DNA of 64,000 bases from Ligula intestinalis. Lineage: Eukaryota > Platyhelminthes > Cestoda > Diphyllobothriidea > Diphyllobothriidae. This document shows positions 1 to 11,340 of the stretch, piece by piece (positions within the stretch are counted from its first letter, which is position 1; every line of letters starts with the position of its first letter). The stretch lies in the NCBI GenBank assembly GCA_036362985.1, contig JAYGXS010000002.1, positions 6,640,866-6,704,865 on the forward strand, in the 5' to 3' direction. A program made the translations under genes and the position numbers. Under the pieces are notes generated by a model that ran no database searches, had not been told where the DNA came from, and saw only the letters and a list, made by a program, of their open reading frames with translations.

Positions 1-2090
1 TCGTATAAGTGGTCGCATGACGAAAACTAACTCACTCGAGTTACTATCCCAGATATTCTCGGTGTGAGATTGGCGAGCTAGTCATAAGGCATTTAGGCTC
101 ACTCCAGTCAATCTTGGTCCCGTTAAAAAACTTCATTAGCACTGTTTCGATCTTTATCGTACGGTGATTGGAAGCCGCCGGACCACGGATTCAGGATTAA
201 TTATAATTCCCGTATTTCGTCCTGCAATTAGAATAAACTCAGTAAGTCACTCCCCTCCCTATTGTAACTAGCGGGACTTGGAAGTGTCAGAAGAAACCCA
301 GCCGTGTTTTCGCATTTAGAATTCTTAATTTACAAGTCTGTATAGTTTTATTTACTGAAAAAAAAACATAATTATGGGGGAGAAAACGTAATTTCCTTAT
401 GTTTTAGAGTGTAATCCGATAAAAAATGCAAATGGATGTAACAGGTCTTCAAGCACCCAACAATAGCCAAGGCCATGCTGATCAAATAGAATCTTAAATC
501 AACCGAGTTTGGCAAAGTTGTGCCACAAAACATGCAAATTACTTTGTTTTTCGGCAGGTGTACGAAATCATCACTTCCAGCCAGGTAATTGCTTAAAAGG
601 TGAACGTTTGTCACTTTGTTCTCTGACTGAGGTTCAGTAAAGGGGGGATCAAGATCGGCTATCATCTATGAGAGTGTAGTAGTGGCCTTTTGACTTCCGC
701 ACTTTACGAACAAACATTGAAAAATTAATAAGGAAAGAATTTCATAAATCAGCCCAAACCATTGTTTTCAGAAAACCAGTGTCCGAAGACACACTGTAAT
801 GATAAACCTGACTTTTTTTACTGAATTCAGACAGCCTAAGACCATTTAGAACATCAGTCAAAACTGCTGGTTTATTGAGTTCTCGTGTGAAGTGTAGGTC
901 ACGAACGCCAGATGTTGACGGCACTTTCGTGGTGTGAACAGGCTCAGGAGATATGCCACTGGCGCCCTTTATTTCAGACCCGCACAGCTCGCTCCACTTG
1001 AATCAGAGCTGATCTGCGCTGCTGCTGATGACGATTATGATTATGGTGACGTGTGGGTGATTCGAAGGGGAGGGGCGAGGTGTGGCGTTTCTAGGTGGGG
1101 GGCAACGTAAATCAGTGAAGCGTGCGACAGTCAGTAGACAGAGCCAGTCTTTCTCAAGAGCCCTGTGAGTGGGCGCGCTTGCTTACGCGGGAGCCTGCAT
1201 GCCCCTGTGACGTAACACGGACCCGGGTTACGGGGTCCTGAAAAAACAACTCACCTCCCTACTTGATTGCTCTGCCCTCCCCCATTAAAGGCCTAGAATC
1301 GCTGTCTTCCCGCCATCACCTTCCACATCAGCGCACACGAGCACATGAGCACTCGTGAGCACACACGCACATAGAAACCATCTGGGCCGGTGAGGACGAT
1401 CCTCGACTCAGTGACAGGCAATCCGTTTGTCTTTATTCTCGAGGCTGTCGCGCCGTAGTTGCTGACGCGGCCTATCCCCACCCTGTTACCCCCTCCTCCG
1501 CCTCCCTAATCTTAGAGACAGGAAACTTTGAAATCAGTGCGTTTAAGTTGATGCCTTTGCCAGTACTTGGGTCCGCCCAGACCCGTCTTAGTTACATCAA
1601 ACTCGGTGTTTAACGACTCTCCCATAACTTCTGCTTTATGTCACCACTTCATAGTCCTACAGTATTGTTTTCTTAGCTCCCCAATTCCCCCCATTCGGAC
1701 GTCAAAGCCCTGATCTTTCAAAGCAGAAAACACAGCCAATCATTTGGTGAAGTCCAGCTAACAGCCTGAAATATACAGTTAAAGAGGCCTCTCCTTTATG
1801 TAAAAGGAAAGGCGAGCCACGAAGCAAACTTTTCAAAGTGCTTATCGTCTTGAATATGTGCTGGTATAATAGTATAGCTAGCTGTTGATCAAATGATGTA
1901 TTCTGAAATATCCACCAGCCTCACATAAGCATAGGTGAGGCGATACTACCTGTCTAGACTACTAGTCACTGTGTGGCTGCTGGCGAGGCTCGAGAACGAG
2001 GCCCAAGGCAGAGCGGGAGGAGTAAGTTTCGGCAGCGATCGATGGACTTTCATCAGTGAGTCTTAATAATTCGCGAGCTAAATCAGAAGA
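1..2090. other. Unassigned DNA
   Basis: I see no recognisable gene, RNA or mobile element here. The stretch around 960-1500 is richer in G+C than its flanks. An open minus-strand reading of about 80 codons at 742-996 ends in a stop and has a protein-like composition, but it matches no family I know and has no convincing splice sites, so it is not called. Confidence 0.4.
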
Positions 2091-2094
2091 TATA

Positions 2095-2305
2095 GAGCTC
2101 GTGGTTCAATCGTTAGGACGTTAGACTTCTAATCAAAAGGTCCACGAGTTCGAACCTCGGGTGGTGCACCACTTGTGGTTGGATATGACTGGCTGATGAT
2201 GGCTAATGGGTCAGAAATGGCCATTCCAGCCTCCCATGACTTTGCTGGTAATGCTATAAATATATGTGTAAGCTTCACGTAGATACTATCTGTTGAAAAA
2301 AAAAC
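2095..2305 (+). mobile_element. tRNA-derived SINE, copy 1
   Basis: The 5' part starts AGCTCGTGG and looks like a tRNA: an A-box-like stretch is followed by a B box (GAGTTCGAACC). The tRNA-unrelated body includes GGCTAATGGGTCAGAAATGG and ends near an A run. The same head and body recur at 24797-24965 (plus), 7770-7978 (minus) and 10540-10702 (minus), which defines a dispersed family. Such elements are transcribed by RNA polymerase III and moved by a LINE reverse transcriptase. The copies are well diverged from each other, so these insertions are not recent. Confidence 0.75.
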
Positions 2306-2540
2306 GCAAACGATAAACGTTCGGCACAGTGCAGGAACCTCTTCGGAAGTGAACGAAGTCACTCAGGCCTCTGACAAAGTCCCACGATGCGCTGAATGGG
2401 AAATATAATTTTATGAGAACACAGGAAGTAATGTTCATACCCAAAATTAATTAGACGATGGGCTATGAGGGCAGCTTAATAACCTGCAAATAAGTATGTT
2501 TCGCTTATTTCTCAATGCATCTGGAAAAACCGTCGCCATT

Positions 2541-2554
2541 GGGGGGGGGGGGGG
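2541..2554. repeat. G homopolymer run
   Basis: Fourteen consecutive G. Similar runs occur at 4302-4313, 9594-9605, 9619-9638, 11810-11826 and 14738-14749, and a C run at 9062-9076. They could form G-quadruplexes and are also error-prone in sequencing. Confidence 0.9.
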
Positions 2555-3704
2555 AACACCCTGCTTGACGGCGTAAGAGAGTTAAACAAGAAGGATTTGT
2601 GTACTGCATTCCCTCAAGCGGTAAAATGGATCGAAGAAGGCTTATTTTAAAGAAATAAGCTCCCTGAAAGAACGCATCAACTCAGTAAGATGCAATCATT
2701 ATGATGGGAGTTGAGAACCTGACTGACAAGCATCAGGACTTAAGAAAAGAAAGCAGCTGAATATACTATGTCGACGAAAAAGAGATTTTGACCTGGATGC
2801 GCACCAGGTGACTCCCAAAGTCTGCGAGCTGCGGAGCAAATCCTGCTTAATTCTCGAAAGTGATAACCTGATACACTTTGATATTGAAGTCTTTATTGTA
2901 GCTTTTAACTGATTAGCCGACACCACCTGATAATAGCGGTCTGTTTTATTGTTACAAACACAGGCTAAACATCGCTTCGGGAGGAGAAGCTGTCGTAAGT
3001 GCATGCGTCAGACAGCTTTTCGAGGTTAATCCAATCTACCTGTTGGAGATTTCCTGCATCCAGACCGAAAATTACGGCGTCAACTCACGCTATCTTGGTG
3101 AACTCACATTTCCTGGTAAGGTACCTTTTGCCTGATAGGGCAAAAAGGAGTTCTGTGAACTGATCCGTTTTGAGGGCATCCTCCGCTTCTGACCATATTT
3201 TTCGCTCATATTTTTAGCTAGCAGATAGCTCCTGGTTGGCCAGCGCATGGAAAATGGAAGAGGGCGTGAAAGAGGGGCCAATACTGGAGTATCCATCCCC
3301 ACGGTTTACATCAGCGCATTTCACTCCTCAATAAAACAAAATCTGACGCGCTTGAAGCTACCACCACGAGCTTCAAGTCATGGTTTGGAAGGTTGCTAAC
3401 CGACGGGATAACAGGTTCCTTGTGGTGAGTACGACACTTCTGTGTAGAGTGACTGGCTGAATGGCCCCTTCTTACTGCGACCCTGATGGCACTCGAACAG
3501 AGGTGGGACCCGATCCATCGTTTTAAAACCCTTGCACATCCTATGGGTATCCGATTAAGCGTTGTTAATCCAAGACAGGTTGTCTAACTTCGTCAGCCAC
3601 TGCTTGGGCAGTCAACTTGCTCCCGTATTGGTGGATTCCATATGAGCAAAAAGTTGAGCGGGTAATATCGATCCAAGTGTGATTAAACTCATGGCGTGAA
3701 GCGG
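2555..3704. other. Unassigned DNA
   Basis: No known family is visible. Two minus-strand readings, at 2699-3004 and 3090-3302, are open but have no recognisable motif, and low-complexity flanks make chance open frames likely. Confidence 0.35.
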
Positions 3705-3784
3705 GCGTTTGTAGCTTAGCGGTAGAGCATTAGCCTCCGGCAAAGGCTTCCTCTGATGCGCGGGTTCAAATCCCGCCAAACGCC
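3705..3784 (+). tRNA. tRNA-like sequence, probable pseudogene or unusual tRNA
   Basis: The acceptor arms GCGTTTG and CAAACGC pair over 7 bp. The D arm (GCTT/GAGC, loop AGCGGTA) and the T arm (GCGGG/CCCGC, loop TTCAAAT) are also fully paired. The region between the D and T arms is 31 bases, about eight longer than in a standard tRNA. The best anticodon hairpin is AGCCT-CCGGCAA-AGGCT, which would give anticodon GGC (Ala), but it lacks U33 and leaves extra bases on both sides. It could be a tRNA with an insertion, a tRNA pseudogene, or the head of another SINE family. Perfect acceptor and T stems argue against great age. Confidence 0.5.
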
Positions 3785-4788
3785 TAGAGTTTTTCACACT
3801 TTGGTTAACTCAAATTAAGCAAATCTGCCAAACCAACTTAATGAATACAAAAGTATTGCTTAATTCTCCCAAGTGGCTGGGAGAAAGTCTACCGTTATGT
3901 GGACACTGCTGGTGGAACTTTCGGTGGGAAAGGTGGGTTGGTCTACCGCATATTTTGCGCTCTTGCTTCACCCTTCTGCTCTAGGCAAACAATAAAGCAG
4001 CAATTTTATTCGTTGCTGGGTGAATGCAAGAGAGACCCCCTAGTTCTTAAAAGCGCATTCTCATCTCCAGTAATAATTTTTTTACAGGAATCTGCAGCTA
4101 TCGTTAGCTGAAAAGCTGATTTTAATAATAAGTACTCAAGTTGGCAAACATATGTTTTCAGCAAATCTTCGTCTGGCCAGAACAGTTGCAGGGGTAATGA
4201 CAACTGTACAATTGGGCAGGGTTTATAAGGATAGTCAAATTACAATTAATCGTTTACACGTCACCCGCATAGAAAGGTCTGTGTGTAGAGGTTCCTGTGT
4301 TGGGGGGGGGGGGATAATGCCATGTCATAGAAATATTAAAAAACCCTGAGCAAAAGAAGCAGGTCATTTTGCTCTCCAGTTGAGTTATGTCGTAGTGGAT
4401 AAAGAAGGATTGATATGAGGAGGCAAAATCGTATAGGCTTTGTTGCCTGCGTGATCCTTATCGTCAATCCGATCCGAGCTCAACCCCTGCCCTGGTCAAT
4501 GCCTCCGTACACATTCTCAAACGGCCTTCTTCAGAATCAAAAGTGCGTACATCAGACTTCTTCTATCGGTTGTTGACCGATCGTTGTATCGTCACGATAA
4601 TGTGAAGTCTTGCTTTGTTGGGCTGGACAGACATCCTTCGTACAGGCAGTTTATTTATTCAGGTGGTCCATATATCAGAATAGGGTCTTCATAAAAGGGC
4701 TCTGTTAACCAAGATCGGTGTTGCCGCCAAGGAAACTAATCAAAAGGTTATGCCCGAATGGAGCAACGTCCTCAGCACGCAATAAATA
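3785..4788. other. Unassigned DNA with a G run
   Basis: Nothing recognisable apart from 12 consecutive G at 4302-4313. Short open frames overlap on both strands and none has a family motif. Confidence 0.4.
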
Positions 4789-5442
4789 CAGCACGCGCCA
4801 GAATTCGTGCAACATGCCGACATATGTGAAAGATTGATACTCTTTAGCTAATCGGCATAAACTCACGCTGTGGTACTGATTATTTTGTAGCCTATTCTGA
4901 GGTTATTTCAGTCATGATAGGATGCAGGTTTTTTAAAGAGCTTAATTCTGATCACTAACAAAACTATTACATTGTTAAAAGTAACTACTTAAATAGTTTG
5001 TGTCTTTATCATTGATTTTGACTATTTAAAAAAATTCAATCGTATTCTCTGAAAAATATGCAAGAAAAAAATTATTTCTTGTACTCGTTTGGTATTGGAT
5101 CCCACCTTCTTCAAATTTATGCTTAACGAATGGATATCTTTTGGTTTTAAAAAGGTTTCTAAATTGCCGAATAATTTTGAAACCTACTGACTTCTACACT
5201 AGAATTCAAGGTTTACAAACTGCGCACTGTTTACTTCCTGTTTAAGGAAAAGAACGTTTTCGCCTGCAGTTTAAGGAAACGTCACACAGTTCTCATAAAA
5301 TGTTGCAATGGATGTGGAACATGCCTTATACAGTATAGGCAACATTAATAAACTGACGAATACGATGCATTATGAATGAAAACCTGAAAGCCCATAATAA
5401 GAAATTTTTCTAAAACCGAAAGATACCCCTTCTTTAAGTATA

Positions 5443-7078
5443 CAGTAGACACCGTTGATCATGCAATATTTCGACACATGCGAAAGACTAATACTCTTCC
5501 GCTAATCGGAATTGACTCCAATTGTGATACTGATTATCGTGCAGTCTATTCTGAAGTCATTTCAATCAGGATAGGATGCCGGCTTTTTAAAGAGCTTCGT
5601 TCCGACTCCTAGCAAAACGTATCTATTGTTAAAACTGACTTATTAAGTATTATGCCTTTTTATCATTGATTTTGACTGCCTTTATAAATTAAAATATATT
5701 TTATGGAAAAAATGGGCGAAAAATTATTTATTGTACATGTTTGATTTAAAATTACACCTTCTTTAAATTTTATACTTGAAGGAAGGGTAGCTTTCGGTTT
5801 TAAAAAGTTGCCCAATTGCCGAATAATTTTCTAACCTAGTGACTGCTATACTCGAATTCAAGGTTAAGAAACTGCGCACTGTGTACATCTTGTTATAGGA
5901 AAAGTACGTTTTCACCTACAGTCTGCAGAAGAGGTCACATAGTTGTCATGAAATATTGAAATAGATGTGGAACATATTTTATGCAGTGTAGGTAGCGTTA
6001 ATAAACTGACAGATACGATGTTTTATGAATAAACGCCTCAAAGGTGTAGAAAAGCTCATAATTAGAATAGTTTTAAACCCGAAAGCTACCCTTCCTTCAA
6101 GTACAAAATTTAAAGAAGGCGCTATTTGCTATCAAACATGTACAAGAAATAATTTTGGTGGGAATGTGTCGTGGGGTCGTCTGGGGAAAGTGTAAAGTGT
6201 GCCCCGCAGGCATACGAACGAGTGATTTTAAGGAAAAGGACGGGTGGGGCATGCCGGGGAAGAAATAAGAACCCAATTTGAATGCCCAATAAAAAAAGTT
6301 ACGAGGGCAAGTTGGGTCGCGTACTCAAACCTTGGGAGAAGACACTGAAGGTAGCTTTAGTATAATCGCTAAACCCCGCCCGACCAACGGCAAAAGCGTG
6401 CATGTTGGGGTGTGTGCCCAAACCTCGGGCGAGGTCACTGAGCAACATTTTCCAGTGGCATCAACAAAACCAACTAGAAAAAAGGTTAACAAAGTATAAA
6501 AGGCAGGGAGCTTATGCAAATCACCCTACTTAAAATTTGTAAGTAAGAGGCAGTTCCCGTGGGTAGTTCAAAAGGCCAATTTTGCTTAGTTTGCCGATTT
6601 TAGCAGTTATGGAATGGTTTTGCCTTCGGATAACCGTTCTGCATTCCAATGCCATCGGAAAACTCCTCCTAGATTGATGGATGGCGCGTAGAAAACCAGA
6701 AGTGTACAGAAAATTCAACCTACTTAAAAATTTAAGTAGGTAGCTAATATACATAAGGTACCAAGAAAGACCGCTAGAGACAACCTCAGCATATTTTTTT
6801 TCATCTATGTTTTCCATAAAATATATTTGAAATTATGAAGGCAGTCAAAATCAATGATAAAAAAGGTATACTGCTTAAGTAGTCAGTTTTAACAATAGAT
6901 ACGTTTTGCTAGGAGTCGAAACGAAGCTCTTTAAAAAGCCGGCATCCTATCCTGACTGAAATGACTTCAGAACAGACTACACAATAATTAGTATCACAAC
7001 TGGAGTCAATTCCGATTAGCGACAGAGTATCAGTCTTTCACATATGTGTAAATATTGCATGATCAATGGCGTCTACTG
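5443..7078. mobile_element. Foldback DNA element B, inserted inside element A
   Basis: The element starts CAGTAGACACC at 5443 and ends GGCGTCTACTG at 7078, with TA directly outside both ends (5441-5442 and 7079-7080). Roughly the first 270 bases match the reverse complement of the last 270 with few differences, including the GATCATGCAATATTT block. The host sequence on each side joins into the same interior that element B itself carries near 6100-6110, so it sits at a TA inside its own relative. It belongs to the same family as element A but its arms are more alike, which suggests a younger insertion. Confidence 0.8.
6157..6808. repeat. Unrelated insert within foldback element B
   Basis: The family sequence AAGAAATAATTTT stops at about 6156 and resumes as TTTTCCATAAAATATATTTG at about 6809; the equivalent positions in element A (7115-7150) are contiguous. 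The intervening 650 bases contain no recognisable protein. They include a perfect palindrome with 10-base arms, CCTACTTAAA / TTTAAGTAGG, at 6719-6740. This could be an internal deletion difference or another mobile insert; target duplications were not resolved. Confidence 0.5.
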
Positions 7079-7769
7079 TAAAGTTTAAAGAAGGCGTAAT
7101 TTGCTACCAAACGAGTACGAGAAATAATTTTTCGTGCATGTTTACCATAGAACATATTTGAATTTATAAAAGCAGTCAACATCAATCATAAAAAACGCAA
7201 AGTATTTAAAAAAATACTTTTTACATTACGTTAGTTTTGTTAGTTGTCAGAACGAAGCTCGTTAAAAAGCCCACATCCTAGCATAACTGAAATAACTTGA
7301 GAATAGGCTACAATATGATCAATATCACAACCTGAGTCCATGCCGACTAGCAAAAGAGAATCAATCTTTCGCATATATCGGCATATTCCACGAATTTTGG
7401 TGCGTACTTTACAGTCCGTGTGACTTACCACATTAACCAAAATTTTGAAATTCTTTGTCGATTACGAAAGGATTAGGGCTGCAATATTTCTCATATTGCA
7501 GCACGATCCCGTGACATTTCAGACACGTCGTAGTTTTGGCTTTTCGGCCGGTTGCAAAAAAACTCACCCGGTAACGAATGGCTACTTGCGTAGCATACCC
7601 CTTCTCTGTGATTACCGATGGCCATACAAATTTGAATTAACAAGTGAACTTCTTTGGGGAAGAATAAAGGCAACCTGTGTCCCTGCTTTTTGCATATGCC
7701 AACGACGGTCCAAGTTTCCCTTTTCCAATTCCTGCAAGTTAAGGTTTCGATAGTTTTTGATATACTTCT

Positions 7770-7978
7770 GAGAACAACCGAAGTTGTTGAGAGGGACTTA
7801 TGACAAAGTCTAGGTAGATAGCATTGCCGGCGAAGGTAGGGCAGACTGGAATGGTCATTTCTGACTCATTAGCGGTCATCATCCAGTCACACCGAACCCC
7901 AAGTGGTACACTACCCAGGGCTCGAACTCGCGACCTTTTAATCAGAAGTCCAAGGCTCTAATCATTGGTTCATGAGCT
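7770..7978 (-). mobile_element. tRNA-derived SINE, copy 2
   Basis: Read in reverse it begins GAGCTCATGAACCAATG, has a B box (GAGTTCGAGCC) and continues with GCTAATGAGTCAGAAATGAC, matching the body of the copy at 2095. The 3' part contains a small hairpin, CAACAACTTCGGTTGTTC. Confidence 0.75.
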
Positions 7979-8543
7979 CGTTGTCTGCCGGTTTAAACCG
8001 GGAGATATTGACACTCGTTGATGAACGTTCACCGATCGATAACGGAATTCACTCGAGAAAGAGCCCCAGGACAGAGCAAAACGAGTGACAATGTCTCCCT
8101 CAAACCTTACCAGGAGAGAATCTTGCTTAGCTAATCAACAAAAATATGTATATGCAGTATTTCGGCCACCAGTGAAACCTTTCACAGGGTCTGACAAAAT
8201 GCTTTTAGGCTACTGAAAGTACTTGCAAATGTTACTTCCAAATGGATGATTTTCTATGGCACTCTATTTACCTCAGAACATTTAGGTAAGTCAGGAGGCA
8301 GTTGATACAAAAACTGCAACTAAGACACTTTAGGCATGATTATTAGTATACTTGCCTGCCATACAAGAACACTGCCATTGCTACAAAACATATGATTAAA
8401 AAAATTTCATGGAACTTGCTACTTTGAAAAACAGATCTGACCGTTGAAACAGGAGTCCTTATTCCCGTGACAATTATGACCCGGAACTTGTCTCTTCACA
8501 TCTACTAGTAATCAATTTTACTTATGATTGTGTTAGTATTATA

Positions 8544-8560
8544 ACTACTACTACTAATAC

Positions 8561-8602
<42 letters not shown>

Positions 8603-8628
8603 AACTAATACTACTACTACTACTACTG

Positions 8629-8686
<58 letters not shown>

Positions 8687-8748
8687 CACTACTACTACTA
8701 CTGCTACTACGATTACTACTACTACTACTACTACTAATACTACTACTG

Positions 8749-8781
<33 letters not shown>
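8544..8781. repeat. TAC/GTA trinucleotide microsatellite
   Basis: About 238 bases of ACT/CTA/TAC triplets with scattered single-base interruptions. The reverse strand reads as a long serine run, but this is a repeat artefact, not a gene. Confidence 0.95.
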
Positions 8782-8819
8782 GCGGTACCCATTATGAAAA
8801 TGTCCTTCTTCCTCACTCT

Positions 8820-9640
8820 CCCTGGTTACTCTGCTGGAAATGCCGCAAATCCTCGACTCACGTGGTCACTCCTGCTGCTACTGCGTCGGAAAATGTTGCT
8901 GTTTTTGGGCTGACGTCGTTGAACACACAGTGTAACAATGCTGACATTGTCTCAGGCTAAAATTGCCCAACACCGTTCATCCGTTACAATGTTCCACGAG
9001 TCCATTTTCTTACTCCTCTACCCCCACCCCCACTCCCCCCTACCACCCCTCTGCCTGCCGACCCCCCCCCCCCCCCGCCCTACGCAGTCGCGGCCCTTCC
9101 CAGGTGATGATGGTGATGAGACAGAAGTCTGCAAAAGCGGTCGAATTGTGCTCACGCGTCGGTCCCAAAACTGCTCTCCCCTTCTCCCCCTCTGCATTGT
9201 TCGCTGACCACTGTGTCCACCGTCTGTCCGGCATCCACCAGTTGTGCCAGCAAATTTTTGCTAGGGGAAAAAGGTGGAATTGAAATCGGTACAATATGAA
9301 TAGGATACTGGGTGTGAGGGAGTTGGGAGCTGTGAGTCGGGGGCGGGGTCATCATGGCAGACTCCTGTCCCGTCCCCTGGGAGGATACGTGCACGCCGGA
9401 GTGCGTGCGTATGCTCGTACGGGTGGAAGTATTGTAGGCGCTTTTTTGCGTAGTAATTGTGGTGGTGGGGCTAGGCTTCTCATCGCTGCGAACACACCCC
9501 GGGTGATAAACAACGACCAGAATAACGTGCGTACGTGCCTGCGCGTGCGTATTTGCGCGATGACTTGCTGCTTCTCGACTGCCTCCCCCGAATGGGGGGG
9601 GGGGGATTAAAGGGAAAAGGGGGGGGGGGGGGGGGGGGTG
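8820..9640. other. GC-rich stretch with long C and G runs
   Basis: The base composition is clearly higher in G+C than the surrounding DNA and includes C15 at 9062-9076, G12 at 9594-9605 and G20 at 9619-9638. Open frames on both strands overlap each other and are composition artefacts. It could be a CpG-like or promoter-proximal segment, but no promoter element is recognisable. Confidence 0.4.
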
Positions 9641-9650
9641 GGTGCCAGAA

Positions 9651-9772
9651 TGGTCTTCAGCATGTCAGCAGCAACAGCGCAGAAGAGCTACAAACGCCGG
9701 CATCAGATCTCCCAGCAGCTGGCACACGTGGTTGGTCAGGAGAAGAACTTGGCTGGAATGATATGGGCGTTG
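9651..9772 (+). CDS. Possible isolated exon, unknown protein
   Basis: A short open frame beginning ATGGTCTTCAGCATGTC has a preference for G or C in third positions and a helical, charged composition (AQKSYKRRHQISQQ, then GQEKNLAGMIWA). This is unlike the low-complexity frames around it. The frame stays open to 9844 but loses this character after about 9772. It lies directly downstream of the G20 run. I do not recognise the family. No second exon was found, so it may be a retroelement relic or a chance frame. Confidence 0.2.
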
Positions 9773-10539
9773 GGCAGCGATAGTTGGTCCCTAGACGGAG
9801 TCCTTCCGCGCGCTGCTAAATTGGGAGTATTCTATGGGGAATAAGAAAAAACCAACGCGTCTGTTCATGGCACACCGAAGCAGTTTGAAGACGGGTGCCC
9901 CCGGTTAGGGAGGGGGGGCGCTGAAGACCGATGGATATTCATCTCTAAATTAGAATAAGGTTTTGCAACTTTGGGTTTTAGTGCTCGAGCGAAGTAATTT
10001 AGGGCTGCATGGAGGTTTGGAAGGCATTAATGGCAAGTGGTGGGTCGTCCCCACAGGGGGATAGCTGGTATCGTCCGGCTAAGCACACATGCGCTTATGC
10101 CAGCAGCCATCGCTCAAAATGTAACGATTAAATTCACAATTCATCTATCACATGCTTAAACTTATTGGGGAGAAAGAAAACGTGTTAGCGGGCATTTGAG
10201 GACTTGGGCATTTTTATGCATAGATGCTTGGGATGTGTTGATCCCGTTGATGTCGTACTTTCCTGCAAGGAAAGCGGATTTTCGAACAAGATGACATCTG
10301 TAAAGGTTAAGAGTCAGCTGTGCGGTACACCTCATGCTATGTTGATGTCTGTAAAAATAACTGCAACCACTTCGACTAACGTATAAGAAAAAAGGCGACA
10401 TATATGTATGTGTAGCAGCAGATATGCGTACACCGATCTGCCAGAGTACCCACTTGTCGGTCCATGTTACCATTAGATTTCCCTCAAGAGCCTCCACGAC
10501 GAGTTGGCTGGGACATAGGCAGAAGGACATTACCAGCAA

Positions 10540-10702
10540 ATATATGGGACTCTAGGAAGGCATTTTCTGGCTCATTTGCCGTCATCGGCTAGTGATACCC
10601 AACTCCAGTGTTGCCGCTGAAATTTCTGTGACACTCGAGTTTTGAACTCGGGTCTCTCCGATCAGAGGCGAACATCCTAGCCGCTGAGCCACGAGCTCAC
10701 GG
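10540..10702 (-). mobile_element. tRNA-derived SINE, copy 3
   Basis: Read in reverse: GAGCTCGTGGCTCAGCGG (A-box region), a B-box-like GAGTTCAAAACTC, then GCCGATGACGGCAAATGAG and CCAGAAAATG, the same body as the other copies. The B box is mutated. Confidence 0.75.
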
Positions 10703-10799
10703 TCTTGTTACTGTATATCCCCGATCTAATTTGTGCTACATAATTCAGTAACTAATTCGTTAGAAGGAAGGACCCCTCGGCTTGCCTGTATTTGCCTCA

Positions 10800-11340
10800 T
10801 AAAAGTCAGTTTTATTAAGGGGAATATAGGCAAACGTCTTTGAACCCCCCCAGTGGTACGCAATAGTTAAGAAATGCATCGGCACAGTCGGACATTTCAA
10901 AGAAGTCGTTTACATACTTGTAGGTGACTACTCGCTTGTTCCAAGTAATACACTCACATGCGGTGATGTCATTTAACACGAGCCAGCAGGTGTAACTGAG
11001 CGTAAAGAGCAGACAGTGAAAAAAACTCCTAAGACATGGCTGAGAATTCAAAATGGAATGTTATTTGTGTTTTTTTAGAAGAAAAACTGTCGCTCGTGGG
11101 AGAAAGTATGTGAAAGATAGGACCGGCATGCCGCTGTGAATGTTGGCGGCAGCCAAAAGGGTCCATGAGGAGTAATATTTGCATCCGAAGGGCCACACGA
11201 GGAGGTGACCTCAGAGTCACGAGAACATCCCCATGAACCGGAGCTACGACCATGATACGCCTTTGCTGTGACAAGAACAGAGGAAGCCACCACGTCTTCA
11301 GCAGTCGGTTTTTAGGTTAATACAAGGAAGAATGTGACAA
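10800..11340 (-). mobile_element. LINE 3' untranslated region, minus orientation
   Basis: Closely matches 22740-23115 read on the plus strand, including CACTGTCTGCTCTTT, GCGAGTAGTCACCTAC, GACTTCTTTGAAATGT and the terminal AATAAA-CTGACTT sequence. A third copy lies at 46335-46680. It is the non-coding 3' end of a 5'-truncated LINE. No reverse transcriptase is attached. The strand follows from the polyadenylation-like end at 10800. Confidence 0.7.

Larger units (their letters stand above)
4789..7409. mobile_element. Foldback DNA element A (outer), TA-flanked, long inverted repeats
   Basis: The left end starts TA-CAGCACGCGCC; the right end, read in reverse, starts AAGTACGCACC and is followed by TA. 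From there about 300 bases at 4789-5110 match the reverse complement of 7085-7409, for example the ATGCCGACATATGTGAAAGA stretch and the TTTTTAA-GAGCTT stretch. Interior sequence around 5200-5430 has counterparts at 5870-6090 and in the second locus at 47140-47340. A TA target duplication and CAGn ends fit the Tc1/mariner/pogo superfamily of non-autonomous elements. No transposase is visible. The centre is interrupted by a second family member (5443-7078). Confidence 0.75.

Noticed and set aside
742..996. Minus-strand open frame with protein-like composition
   Set aside because: No known family and no supported splice sites; may be a relic but cannot be claimed.
2699..3302. Two minus-strand open frames
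   Set aside because: No motif, and flanking sequence gives no exon structure.
8505..8816. Long serine-rich open frame on the minus strand
   Set aside because: It is the translation of the TAC/GTA microsatellite.
8938..9610. Several overlapping open frames on both strands
   Set aside because: GC-rich composition with homopolymer runs keeps all frames open; no protein motif.
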